Assembly: GCF_947623445.1 (NCBI RefSeq)
Contig: NC_135240.1
Location: forward strand, 24,304,001 to 24,368,000
Direction: 5' to 3'
DNA: 64,000 nucleotides
Source: Clavelina lepadiformis
Taxonomy: Eukaryota; Chordata; Ascidiacea; Aplousobranchia; Clavelinidae
In this document: piece by piece, positions 9,245 to 21,700 of the stretch
Position numbering within the stretch: position 1 is the first letter of the stretch
Layout: every line of letters begins with the position of its first letter
Notes under the pieces: model-generated
Database searches by the model: none
Told to the model about the DNA's origin: nothing
The model's input: the letters and a program-made list of their open reading frames with translations, nothing else
Position numbers and translations under genes: made by a program

Positions 9245-12061
9245 ATGTTTACAAGAATAAACTGTTTTCAAAGTTTAAAGCACAGAATGAGTTCTGAAAT
9301 GTCCGTCTCAACACAACAACATGCTTCTAAATCTAATGAAAAAAACAAAAGAAATCGATACAGAAGCAGAAATCAGCACCAGCCGTCTCGGTCTAATAAC
9401 TTTCCAAATAAATGGCCCAGTAATAAACACTGTGTTGTAAATTTTTTGCACCCAAAATGCAACCTTGTTGATGTTGACAAACTAACCGAAGGGATTGGAA
9501 CTGTCAAAGAAAGAATGATTATCCCTTATAAAGCCCAGTTTCTCACAAAAGTTCAAATGGGAAGTAGTTCTGAAGCTGAAAAGGTCTGGCAGAAGTACAA
9601 TAAAAATCTACCTCCAGACATAATATCGGTGACTCCAGATCAGTCTTATATGCTAAGTCCAAGGGGACCAAAGCAAAATACTCCACAGCGCAAAAATAAA
9701 TTACTCTATGATGAATACATGTCAAAGGATGATGTTGACAAGGGCATAGCAAATGGTGAAATTGTTACTGGTGCACTTCGAGTAAACTCAAAGAAATATA
9801 CGCATGCCTTTATATCTTATGAAACTGGCAAAGACATTTTGATTGATGGGTTAAGGGATAGGAACCGTGCATTTGATGGTGATATTGTTGCCATAAAAAT
9901 AAAAGAAAAAAGTGATTGGGTACAGGAATCGAATTTTGAAAAAAGAGTGGAAACTGCTGCCAGCAAGGTGGAAAACATGTCAATGGAGGAAAACAAACCT
10001 TTTCAAGAGTCTTCAATCTTGTCAGACTCCAGTCTCAGTGGTACAAGAATGACTGGTGTTGTGGTGGCTATTTTGGAACAAAAGAATCATCGTACTGCTG
10101 TTGGTGTGATTAAAGTTGACGAAGCCAAAAAACTGAAGTATGAGTTTGCTACATTTTCCCCACGCTCAAATGCATTTCCGAGAGTTTATGTGTCAATGTC
10201 AAGTTTGACAGATGTTATCTCGAAGCAAGATTGTGAAAAGATTTTGTTTGCTGTTAAGGTGACCGGATGGCCAGCTACCAGCAAACTACCTTTAGGTGAA
10301 CTTTGTGAAGCAGTGGGACAAAGTGGGGACATAAAAGCTGAAACAAAACGCATCTTGATTGATAATGACATCGACCATGAAGAATTTTCTGAAGAGGTTC
10401 TTGCTTGTTTACCTAAAAATTTACCTTGGACGATTCCAGGAGAAGAGAAGCAAAAACGAAGAGATTTTACAAATGAATGCATATTTACTATTGATCCTGC
10501 TACTGCCAGAGACCTTGATGATGCTCTGCACTGCAAAAGGCTTTCAGACGGAAATTTTGAAGTTGGTGTGCACATTGCCGATGTTAGTTACTTTGTAAAG
10601 TCTGCCACTGCTTTGGATAAGATTGCCAGCCAGCGATGTACGTCAGTGTACCTAGTTCAACAAGTGATCCCTATGTTGCCACATCTGTTGTGTGAGGAGT
10701 TATGTAGCTTAAATCCAGGAACAGAAAGACTTGCTTTTTCCGTTGTTTGGAAGCTTGCCAGAAATGGAAGGATCTTATCAGAGTGGATGGGAAGGTCTGT
10801 CATCAAGTCTTGTACCAAGTTTAGTTATGATCATGCGCAGACCATGATTGAGAATCCTGATTATGATTATGATGACTCTGAGCAATCGAGCGATGGAAAA
10901 TTTCCAGCCATTGACGGACGTTTCAGTTTAAATGAAATAAAAGAGAAAATTTTGGATCTTTTTGTTATCAGTCAGAGCTTAAGGAAGCAGAGATTCGATA
11001 ACGGAGCATTGCGGCTCGATCAAGTCAAGCTTTCATACATGCTTGATGCTGAAACAGGATTTCCTAGTGGATGTTTTGCCTTTGAACGCAAGAGCAGCAA
11101 TGAATTAATTGAAGAGTTTATGTTACTTGCAAATATGGCTGTCGCTCATAAAATATATAAAGCCGTTCCTACACATGCATTTCTGCGCTCTCATCCCGAA
11201 CCGAAAGAAATGATGATGGATGATGTTGTCAATCACTGCAACTCAATTGGACTTGATCTAGATGCCAGCTCCTCTGGAAATTTGGCCAGAACCATACAAT
11301 CATGTTGTGGCAATGATGCTTTGGCAACTTTACGGCAACAAGCTCTCTTCTTTCTTGCTATCAAGCCTCAGCAGTTAGCTATATATCTGTGCTCTGGGAT
11401 GGAAAGCGACGAATCTAAATATCGTCATTATGCTTTGAATGCCCCGCTTTACACTCATTTTACCTCACCAATAAGACGTTATGCAGATGTTATTGTTCAT
11501 CGGCAACTTGCTTATGTGTTGGAAGATATTAACAAAAGGGAAGAAATGTTGCTGCCGGCTGAAGAACTTCAGACACAAGCAGAATTGTGCAATCAACGTA
11601 AGTACAATTCAAAGGTTGCCCAAGAACTCAGCATTGAATTGTTTTTCAATTTGCTGGTTAACAAATATGGGCCACTAGAAGGGAAGGGTATGGTAATATA
11701 TGTTTACGACCACAGTTTTGACTTGCTTTCCGTTGAATATGGTGTGAAACGAAGGGTTTATGTGGATTCAATACCAGGCACACAATATAAACTCGAAGAA
11801 GGTCCTGTGACAGGAAAAAATCTAAAAGTAAATGTACTGAAAATAAAATGGCTGAAAAACTGCCCAGACAATGCGCCTGCAGCTGAAGATAACTCATATG
11901 ACGAATCAGTGGAAGGTGTGGAACAAGTTATTGAAGTCTTTAGTGTTGTTGACATCATTTTGCAAAAGCAAGAACCGGAAACAGTGAATTCTATTAAAGT
12001 AACTCTGAAAAGCCCACTATTGGAAGAAGAAAACGAATTGAAGATGGTTGGTGAAAGTTGA
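9245..12061 (+). CDS. DIS3L2: DIS3-like exonuclease 2, single exon
   Basis: A 938-codon frame without introns. DIS3L2 is a cytoplasmic 3'-5' exoribonuclease of the RNase II/RNB family that degrades oligouridylated RNAs such as pre-let-7 without the exosome. The order is a basic, low-complexity N-terminus (to about 60), cold-shock domains (the first from about 159, MSKDDVDKGI), the RNB domain with the catalytic acidic cluster in TIDPATARDLDDALH (D417, D423, D425, D426), HIADVSYFV, EEFMLLANMAVAHKI, and HYALNAPLYTHFTSPIRRYA near 728, then a C-terminal S1-like domain from about 815. There is no N-terminal PIN nuclease domain, which separates it from DIS3 and DIS3L1 and fits DIS3L2. An alternative start at 9287 (MSSEMSV) would shorten it by 14 residues. 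The lack of introns stands out beside intron-rich neighbours. AATAAA follows at 12210. Confidence 0.95.
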   Translation: MFTRINCFQSLKHRMSSEMSVSTQQHASKSNEKNKRNRYRSRNQHQPSRSNNFPNKWPSNKHCVVNFLHPKCNLVDVDKLTEGIGTVKERMIIPYKAQFLTKVQMGSSSEAEKVWQKYNKNLPPDIISVTPDQSYMLSPRGPKQNTPQRKNKLLYDEYMSKDDVDKGIANGEIVTGALRVNSKKYTHAFISYETGKDILIDGLRDRNRAFDGDIVAIKIKEKSDWVQESNFEKRVETAASKVENMSMEENKPFQESSILSDSSLSGTRMTGVVVAILEQKNHRTAVGVIKVDEAKKLKYEFATFSPRSNAFPRVYVSMSSLTDVISKQDCEKILFAVKVTGWPATSKLPLGELCEAVGQSGDIKAETKRILIDNDIDHEEFSEEVLACLPKNLPWTIPGEEKQKRRDFTNECIFTIDPATARDLDDALHCKRLSDGNFEVGVHIADVSYFVKSATALDKIASQRCTSVYLVQQVIPMLPHLLCEELCSLNPGTERLAFSVVWKLARNGRILSEWMGRSVIKSCTKFSYDHAQTMIENPDYDYDDSEQSSDGKFPAIDGRFSLNEIKEKILDLFVISQSLRKQRFDNGALRLDQVKLSYMLDAETGFPSGCFAFERKSSNELIEEFMLLANMAVAHKIYKAVPTHAFLRSHPEPKEMMMDDVVNHCNSIGLDLDASSSGNLARTIQSCCGNDALATLRQQALFFLAIKPQQLAIYLCSGMESDESKYRHYALNAPLYTHFTSPIRRYADVIVHRQLAYVLEDINKREEMLLPAEELQTQAELCNQRKYNSKVAQELSIELFFNLLVNKYGPLEGKGMVIYVYDHSFDLLSVEYGVKRRVYVDSIPGTQYKLEEGPVTGKNLKVNVLKIKWLKNCPDNAPAAEDNSYDESVEGVEQVIEVFSVVDIILQKQEPETVNSIKVTLKSPLLEEENELKMVGES

Positions 12062-12795
12062 AGAATTTTTATTAAAATCGCCCTTATTTTGAATATTGAT
12101 ACTTACACTATAAAACACGTAATTGTAATTAATGGGCAATAGTTTTGATGTCTTTTTAGGGTGTTTTTATTAAGTAAAATGTACACACTTGGTGTATACT
12201 TCAGCTAATAATAAATAATATGCATAGTTAACATTTGTGTCGTGTTTTGTTTTTCCAAGCGTACATATAATGTACACATGATGGTTATAACACACAACCC
12301 TAGTGCTGGTTTTGGCTGATTTGGCTTGTCACATGCTTTAGAATTTCCATATTGTGTGGTTTTCGTTAAGTATATTGCTGTGATAAATCCTGTTGTGAAG
12401 TGTGTCAAAATTTTGTGTAATAAGGTATAATTGATTAAAAATTTAAATCATTTATTCTTCACTAATAGAATGGCATTTAGAATTTTTGTCTTGATTACAG
12501 CTGTAAAGACAAAAGTACTGTCTGTTTTTGGCATTTTGACTGCACTTCAGTTAGTCATGCTTTGATATGTCATAATGACTTAAAAAATTTATGGTAACTT
12601 AAATTGGCGTTATAATTAGCGCTCCAAGGTGGTAAAGCCAGCTCATAGTTTTGAATTGTTAAAGTTAATGTAATTATGTGTGTTTATTTGCTATGAAATG
12701 GAAACAGAGTGAGTTGTTTTTTGGCTTCATTTTGCTTTGAATTCTCTGAACAGGTCCTGTTAGATATGCTTAGATTGTTAATGTAATTCTGAAAG
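12062..12795. other. DIS3L2 3' untranslated region and ATP8A promoter region
   Basis: No gene. It includes a DIS3L2 polyadenylation signal (AATAAA at 12210-12215) and then AT-rich spacer leading to the first ATP8A coding exon at 12796. Confidence 0.5.
12210..12215 (+). promoter_or_regulatory. polyadenylation signal AATAAA of DIS3L2
   Basis: AATAAA about 150 bases after the stop; an ATTAAA variant lies even closer, near 12071. Confidence 0.5.
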
Positions 12796-15700
12796 ATGGA
12801 GCGGATTCGTTCCCAATTTAGTGTTTTGACAGGTAAGAAGTTTTTATCTTAGCAATACACCCTTGGTTGGTATCATAATATAAGTAATAATTTATATATA
12901 TATGTATACTTACTGACTGCAAATAATTAGTTGCTGCACTAATGTAGTTTTCCCTTTGTCCAGCTATTATATTTTGGTAGCTTTATTTAGCTTCAACCTC
13001 TGAACTGAACAGACAGTTGTAAATAATCGTATTCTAATTGCACAGCTTTAAGAGACAAAAAACTAAACTAGGCTGAAACACAACAAGTAAAATTAAACAA
13101 ACCATAAAAGGAAACTGGTAATCTTAAAATGATGAATCGCAATCACGCAACTGAAAAGAACTGAAGAGAACTGAGGGGCTGAACTGAGAACATCATTACG
13201 AGATATGCGGCGGAGCTACACGGGGCGTTGATTAATGATTGCGCGGGGCGTTGCATTAATCATTACAACCTCTAATGCAGAAAGAACAATTTATATTCAG
13301 TATATAGGCTACCCTGTGCAATAAACTTCAACTTAGTTGATGGTTTAAATTTTTTTGTATATATTTTCTGGTTGTTGTTCTGCATGCTTTTACATTTCTA
13401 CAATGTTTGCAATTTTGCATGGCATGTTACATGGGCATATTTTATAGCGGACATTGGCACCTGTAGGTTTAGTTGTTCAGTTGAAGAACATTTACATGTT
13501 ATAAGCATGCAGTGTTCCTGGTACGGTAATCTGGTCGTAAGGTGTGACACTTTTATTGATTAAAAAATTTCCCTGGTAAACTGGTAGCTTGTAAGTGAAA
13601 CAGATCTATTGATTTGTGATACATCTTTTTAATTTGTTCAATTTGTCGCAACGTATTGGAGAGTAACCAGTTTTCTAGAACAAAAGAACTGTATTTCTTG
13701 CAAATTTTGTGGTTACCAATTTTAGTTCGATTTGTCAACTGTTGGTTGTGAGGCAGTGCAGCAGCTTACTAGTCAACCAATGTGCAGTTGAATCATTGTT
13801 GAATGTTAATTCTGTTGAAGTTCATAAGGTTGATTGATGCAGTAAATTTTGGTAGATTTTTAGGTTGATGCAATAGAGGAATGATTCAAATTAATATAAA
13901 CAGGTGATAATTAAATGCATGCATTCCTGACCAGGTATTGGGACAATGGGACTGTGACATCGGTTTAGTTTTATGTACACACAGTCATTGTGAATGGGTT
14001 TATTAGTTTGTGAAACTGTTGCAGTTTCTAATACCATTGACGTGACTAGTTATGGAGGAAGTTGAACTTGATTTCCAAATGCCTTCAAACAGTGTAGTTC
14101 CTCAGTCAGGCAAGTCATTTCATCAATCATGTATGCATGCCATTTCGTTCTATGATTTATTTTTCTGTAGTAATGGTAATTCACTTAGAAGACTTATATA
14201 TATGATAACTTTTTGTTCCATGTCCAAAATCATTCTTATTTTTGTTTCAATTTTGAGTTCTATGGTTGCATTGTAGAATGATGACTTTTGTTGTTTGTGC
14301 TTGTATGCAAACAGAAATTGTGCATTATAATCACAAATTTCACAGTAGTGTGTTTTGCTTGAGATTCTTCAACTGGTAGAAATAATTCCATTTGATGTTA
14401 TTCACTGTAAATACTTTGCCAAGCATTTGTTTTAACATTTTCTGGTGAAACCTAAAACTGCTTGTTGTGCTTACAAAATACATAATGCTTATATATCATG
14501 ACTGAATTGACAGAAATCCACTGCTGAATTCAGTTAAGTATGTAGTTACCATCAAAGGTATTTCCTACTTGAATGAGTCATACCTCAGTATGGAGAAAGG
14601 ACTTTTAGTCACACTATACTTCAACTTTTATAATCATTTGTTTACTCAAGGTATTCTGCTTTTTAAAGGCTCCTCTGATTCCTCATCACAAGAAAACCTG
14701 GGTACAAGGACACTTCACTTTAATTGCCCAAATGTTGAACAGTCTTTTGAGCGTAACAGAATTAGGTGAGCGTGTTGGATGTTTAAATATAGCCAAAAGC
14801 CCATAAGTGATATGAATATTTAACCGGTGTTATTTACATTTGCAGCACTGGAAAGTACAATTTTGCTACCTTTATCCCACTATTTTTGTTTGAACAATTC
14901 CGTAAAGCCTTCAATATATTCTTTCTCATTATATGCATTCTGCAGGTAACAATTTTTTTACACTTTAAATGTTTACATTGCCTATTGAACTCATGCCGTC
15001 TGTGAAAATCAAACAGCAAACAGGCCCATAAATAATGATACTCTGTTAAGGCTGTGCTAGTTCCAGTAGTTCTTGTTTGGACATTTTTTTCATCCAAGAT
15101 TGGTTGAGGTTAGGAGTTAGCTACCATGTGATGGATGATTGCTTTATCAGTTATTTTTTATTTCCCAAAATTTATTTTAAAAATTTGCTATAATCTGCTG
15201 CAATTTTCAAATTCAGCTGCAATATGGAGCTTGTTGGTTATATGATTTGTTTGGTCTTTGTATGTCCATAGAAAAGAAAAGTTTCTGCATTGTTAAAATT
15301 TTATTTCGCATTTATCAACTTACGTGTATATTTATGCAAGAAAAACTTGTTACAAATCATAAATAATAATCATCCTACTTCCAAATATTTCTTTTAGCAA
15401 ATTCCTGGAGTTTCACCAACTGGAAGATACACCACCATAGTGCCTCTGACTTTCATCCTGTTGGTTGCCGCTATTAAAGAAATAATTGAAGACTATGTAA
15501 GTACATTATCACATTATACTTGGCTGTTTTCATCTCCTTCATGGACCAGCAATGTAACAAACTTCGTTGCTGCATTTATGAAGTATGTTTTGACAGATGC
15601 TTGTAAATCACAGGCCCATTAACTTGGATTTATTGGTCCTCATATTCCGACATGCTCAAACATGCCATATGCATTTATTTATGTGTGACTTTTAGCCTCT

Positions 15701-18700
15701 GCACTGCTCAGTGAATTATTAAGACGCTTTAAAGTTAGAATACATGTTGTTAAATTTCATTTCTATAATTAGTTTTGCTGCAACGCATGCTGTTCTTGTA
15801 ATAGCATTATAATTTTGATCATCATGTTGTTGGCTGTAATGAGTACGTTGCCATGTAGCATACGTTTGTAGGAAAATTTATTACTTGATGCCTTACATTG
15901 TTTCTCAATCATAGTACGGTAATAAATGCAGTGTTTACAGCTGCTTAGAAGCATCCATATAAAATATTAAATTCTCCCCCCACTTTATACTGGAACTTGT
16001 TGTAGCAATGTATAAAGTGGCCAGTTTTGTGATAACATATTAAACTTATAACTATTCCCCATTATTTGACCAGAAACGCCACAGGGCCGATGATGCTGTT
16101 AACAACCGTTTGATCGAAGTTTTTCGAGAAGGAAAATTTACTGAATTGCGGTGGACACAGGTAACAGAGCCATATTTCACATTTTGCCCGATTCTTAACA
16201 TTGATGCAGTTTGAAATAGACTTGTTTAGGGCAAACAAATTTAGATTGTTCCGGGTAGAAGCAAGAACGTGTTAGCCTCTAAGAAAACCTATTAAATATG
16301 GAGATCATGTGACCTTTTTATATAAATAAATTATGTGATGAATGATGTTTATCAGTATCTTGAAACTTGCCATATGCCGGGATAGCTTCATTTTTAATAT
16401 TTAGATACCCAATAACCCAACATATTATCACATTTCAAAGCTGTAGATACTTTTAAATTTGTTTGTTTTTTAAGTTTGCTTGAATACAATTCCGATGAAT
16501 GGATTCATGTTGTTGCATCCTTTTTCATAGTTTGACTGCTGAAATTGGAGGTTTCACATCGATTAAGGTTATATGCTACTGACTATTTCGCAATGACAAT
16601 TTCTTTGATTTTTGTTTGTGTAGGTGATTGTTGGTGACATTGTAAAGGTTGTTAATGGCAATTTTTTCCCTGGCGACCTTGTACTGCTTTCATCAAGTGA
16701 ACCACAAGCAATGTGTTATATTGAAACTTCAAACTTAGACGGAGAAACCAACCTGAAAATCAGACAGGTTTAAAGTTTTTTGTGACGGAACAAGCACTTT
16801 TGTTTGAACTTTATCAATTTCATGTTTTGAGCTACTTGGCTTCATCGTTTACATTGCATTTACCTCGCTGTTTCATCGATACCAGGGAATTCCTGCAACC
16901 ACTGGATTGCAGTGCAGTGAAGATTTAAACTCCCTATCTGGTTCCATTGAGTGCGAAGGCCCTAACAGACACTTATATGATTTCTGTGGCAACATTAAAC
17001 TTGGTGGCGATAGTGGCAGGTAAAGATACATTGAGTATAGTGGAGTTTCAACCTCTAGAACAGCGTTTCTCAACCTTCCTTATGTAACCATCGCTTTTTT
17101 GACGATTCACCCTTTACCAATTATAACACGTTGTTGACTTTGCTCCAGAAAGGTTACCTGTAAATAAAAATATCACATCAATTAAACCGCATTTAAGTCT
17201 GCTGTCGGCTGCGGCATTATGAATTGCATAAGGCACAGACTATTACCTTTTTATAAAAAATTTTCATAAAAGCCAACCTGAAGGTCCCAAATCACCTTCA
17301 GAAAGCATTGCTCCAGAAATTTTTGCACTTATGTCAAGTTCTTACCACCCATTAAAATACAATCATATGTTATAGTCTTGTACAATAATTTTCAAATTTC
17401 ATGATGTTTAATAAATAATCAAATTGAATTTTATTTTTACATCAAGGTCAATACCACTTGGTCCAGATCAAATGCTCCTTAGAGGAGCCATGTTGAGAAA
17501 TACTCAGTGGATATATGGAGTTGTGGTTTATACTGGACATGAATCAAAATTGATGAAAAATGCCAAAAGGGCTCCACTAAAAATGTCAAACTTAGACAGG
17601 ACTACCAACATGCAGGTTGGTAGTTCAAATGAGTTTTTATTATGGTGTACATCTAAACTATACTCTACTGTCTTGCCTTGCCTCCGCCATATATTGTAGT
17701 TGCAAAACCTAGGAGCAGGATGTTAACCATAGATATATAACCATCTATCATGTTTAAGCAGTGAGAAAGTGTGGGCGTTTGAAGTTATGCTTGGGGGTTT
17801 CCTGGCTATGTACATTCAATGTGCTAATAATAGCGAGTAAATCGCTTAACAATAGCAAATTTCTTTCTTGACAATAGCGGGTATATTGCTTAACAATAGG
17901 ATATTTTAGATTATGGAAGTTTGCTCTTCTGTTGTTTATTGATGCAGTAGTTACTGTAGAATAGGCCAATTATTCCTACTGTTTTCTTCACACCACCACT
18001 GCAATTTTGCTTCGTTCAAAAATCTACTTCTTTGAAAAACTAAGCATTGCTTAAGGCCAACGGTATATAACTGAAGACCTTTAGTTACTTGCGGTTATGT
18101 CCTAACTTTTCCTTATACCATACAGATTTGGTTTCTAATGGTGATCTTAATAATAATCTCGCTTGCTTCAGCAATTGGTAGTGAAGTTTGGAAAAAGATG
18201 CCAGTTGATAGATGGTATATTGATGATATTGGTAAGTTTTTGAAAATACCCCAAGAAATTTGTCTCCAAATTTTTTGCATTTAGGTGCATCACGATATCT
18301 ATACCTGCAACCTCTAAACAAAAATATTTCATTTGAGTTTGTTTTTGGCAGGTAGTGGAGCTCGAGGCTTTTTTATGGAGTTGTTAACCTTCATTATTCT
18401 CTACAATAACCTCGTCCCTATATCGCTTCTTGTCACATTGGAACTAGTAAAGGCAATTCAGGCTGTCTTTATTAATTGTGTAAGTGCTTTTACTGCTCAA
18501 TTTCTCTACGCCATCAATTTTTGTAACAGAATGATAACACTTACTCTACCAGTAAAAGTTACACGTTCAAAACAGTTTTTCGTCATAAAATGTTATCGTA
18601 AATTCCTCTCAGTAATGATAGATATTTTGTGTCAGGATTTAGACATGTACTATGAGCCGTCGGACACTCCTGCAATGGCACGGACATCAAATCTCAACGA

Positions 18701-21700
18701 AGAGCTTGGACAAGTGAAATATATTTTTTCAGATAAAACTGGTACCCTAACCCAAAATTACATGGAATTTAAAAAATGTTCAATTGCTGGTGTTAAGTAC
18801 GGGTAAGTTTTGCAAAGTTTTTCCGTGAATATGCCTCTATAGATAAAGGCTATTGAAGTTGTTGTTTGTTTGTATTAATTAGGGAGACAGCCAATCAGAA
18901 TGGTGACACGTTTTCTGATGAAGACTTTCTCGAAAGAGTACATAATCCAAAGGTATTAGCATTGGACTTGTTTCACCTCCTGTTTGTTCTCATTCACACT
19001 TTTAATAAATTAATCATTCTGCAAAATGAAATAAAATACTGCCGGCACAGAAATTATTATTTTGACGGCTGTGTTGTGCAAGCAGGTGGATCAAGATGAT
19101 TATGTCCGCAAGTTTATCACAATAATGTCGGTCTGCCACACCGTGGTGCCAGAACATGTAAAGAAACTAAACTCCAATTCTATATCAAACCGTGATGAAA
19201 CAGATTTCGACCTGGACATGGATAATATCCAGTACATTTATGAATTCCTATTATCATCAGTACATGTCGTGCTAAACTAAGCTCATATGCTATGTAAAGA
19301 TAGAAATGTCGCTAAAGTTTGATTTGCACTGATCTGTAGATGTTCGGCTATGAAGCTTGTCGAAATATCATGTATCCTGCAATAGCCTCTTGCCAAAAAC
19401 TTGTGCTGTTGTGCATACAATTCACCTTGTTCAATGCTGTTTTTGTTAAAGGTATCAGTCGTCTTCACCCGATGAAGCTGCTATTGTGAAAGCTGCTCGT
19501 AAAATGGGTTTTATTTTTAGCATAAGGACCCCAACACACGTCACTGTAAAAGCTGTAAGTTGTCAAATCAGTCCCCTGATCTTCTCTGTATGTCACGATC
19601 TTGCAGAAAAGTGTTTTTTTATCTTGCAGCTTGGTAAAGATGAAAGTTATGAGATTCTGAACGTACTGGAATTTTCTAGCACTCGCAAGCGAATGTCTGT
19701 GATCGTTCGGTGTCCGGATGGCGTTATTAGGCTCTTATGTAAAGGAGCAGACAATGTTATCTGTGAAAGGCTCTCCCCTGACTCACATTTTCAATGTAAG
19801 TATGAACGGCTTGAAAATAATAAGAAAAATGCTACACATATGCACCGTGTAAACTATTATAATAGGTATCGATAGTACGCTAATTTCCAACACAGTTGAG
19901 TACAGTTGTTACATGATGTTGGTTTTTTCAGTGGAAACAGAGAATCATCTGCGGGAATTCGCGAGGGAAGGACTGAGAACTCTTTGTTTTGCCCAGACCG
20001 AGTTGGATGAAGACGCCTACATGGTAAACCTGTTATAGGTTTTTTTCTATTGTAAAGCTCTATGTCTTCATGAGAACTCGTATAGTGATCCGCAATGTTG
20101 ATTTTTATAACCAGGAGTGGAACAAAGGTGCATTTTATAAGGCAAGCACAGCGGTCATTGACAGAGAGGGCCAACTAGAAGCTGCATATGACTTAGTGGA
20201 GAAGGTGGGGAATTTTAACTTCTATTGCAAACAATTACAACAGCATCGGCCATTCGAGCGAGTGTGCTGCTACAAGATATGTCCATGTATCCTTTCTTAA
20301 TTCATTGCTTGTGTGACCTTTGTTCTAAGTGTGCATCAATCTTGTTGAACACAGAATCTTGACCTTATTGGCGCATCTGCAATAGAAGACAAGCTGCAAG
20401 ATGGAGTTCCCGAGACAATTGCAACTTTAGCAAAAGCAGATATTAAAATCTGGGTGCTAACTGGTGATAAACAGGAAACCGCGATAAATATTGCCTATTC
20501 CTGCAAACTGATTACTGAAAAGATGTCTTTGATTATCTTAAATGAAACAACATTAGATGTAAGTGCAATTTTTGCATTAGAACTAGAATTGGTGTAAAAA
20601 AAACCTTAGTACTTCGCTTGTCAATCAGTTGTGTAACACGCCCCAAAGCGTACGAAAATCTTTTAGGAGTGTAAAATGCAGGGGTTTACCAAATCTTTGT
20701 TAACACTTTCTGATTTTTGAAAATTTTACTTTATCAGATAGCTCTCAAGATTATTTTCGTAAATAAGAGAAATATCACGAATGCTTTTAAGATTAGCGTA
20801 TGTCAAGAAAATGAGTACTGCCAGGCAATTTAGATTAGCACATGAGGGGTGAAGGTTTTTGAACAAATACAAAATGGTATTTCAAAATAAGATTGACAAC
20901 CACAAGCTACTCGATCTACTCAGGTAATTTATTCACAAACAAATGGCTACGTATGACCGCAGGGTGTTCGAGAGACGATAATGGAAGCTTTAAACGAGAT
21001 TGGATCAGAATTCTTGAGGCAGGAAAATGATGTTGCTCTTATCGTGAGTGGAATGACTCTGAAGCACGCACTCTGCGCTGATGTCCAGTCATCATTCCTG
21101 GACCTTGCCCTCTCTTGCAAGGCTGTTGTTTGTTGTAGGGTTTCACCCATACAAAAAGCTGAAATAGTCGACTTGGTGAGTATCTATTTTGCAAAGCTTT
21201 GATGAAAATACTCACCATGTTGCTTCGCTTTATTGTGGTTAGTATTTTATTATTTATTTTAAAGCATCGAAAAAGAAACCCATGGGTTTCATGAAATTGA
21301 TTAGTAAAAATATTGAAGTTATATGTTTACTACTATAGACCATTAGACCTGCATATAAGTAGACATTGATCACATTGTCGAAGATTATTGAGAATGAGTA
21401 TTAGCTATTACTTTCAACTTCTGCAATTAAAGTGTTTGCATCTACTCTTGCGCAACCGTTTTTTGCTCCGAATTACTCGATCTTCCTAGAAATTTCGCTC
21501 CTAGTTTTAAGTTGTATTATGTTGCTTCTTATCATTAACAGGTGAAGCACAGATGCAAAGCAATAACACTCGCTATCGGTGATGGGGCCAATGACGTCAG
21601 CATGATCCAAGCAGCACACGTAGGTGTGGGAATAAGCGGCCACGAGGGTTTACAAGCTGCAAATTCTTCTGATTACTCCATAGCACAGGTTTTTCCTAAT

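Noticed and set aside
17050..17170. A hAT end in flippase intron 8 (CAGCGTTTCTCAACCTT)
   Set aside because: The word resembles a common hAT terminus, but no inverted partner or flanking duplication could be found.
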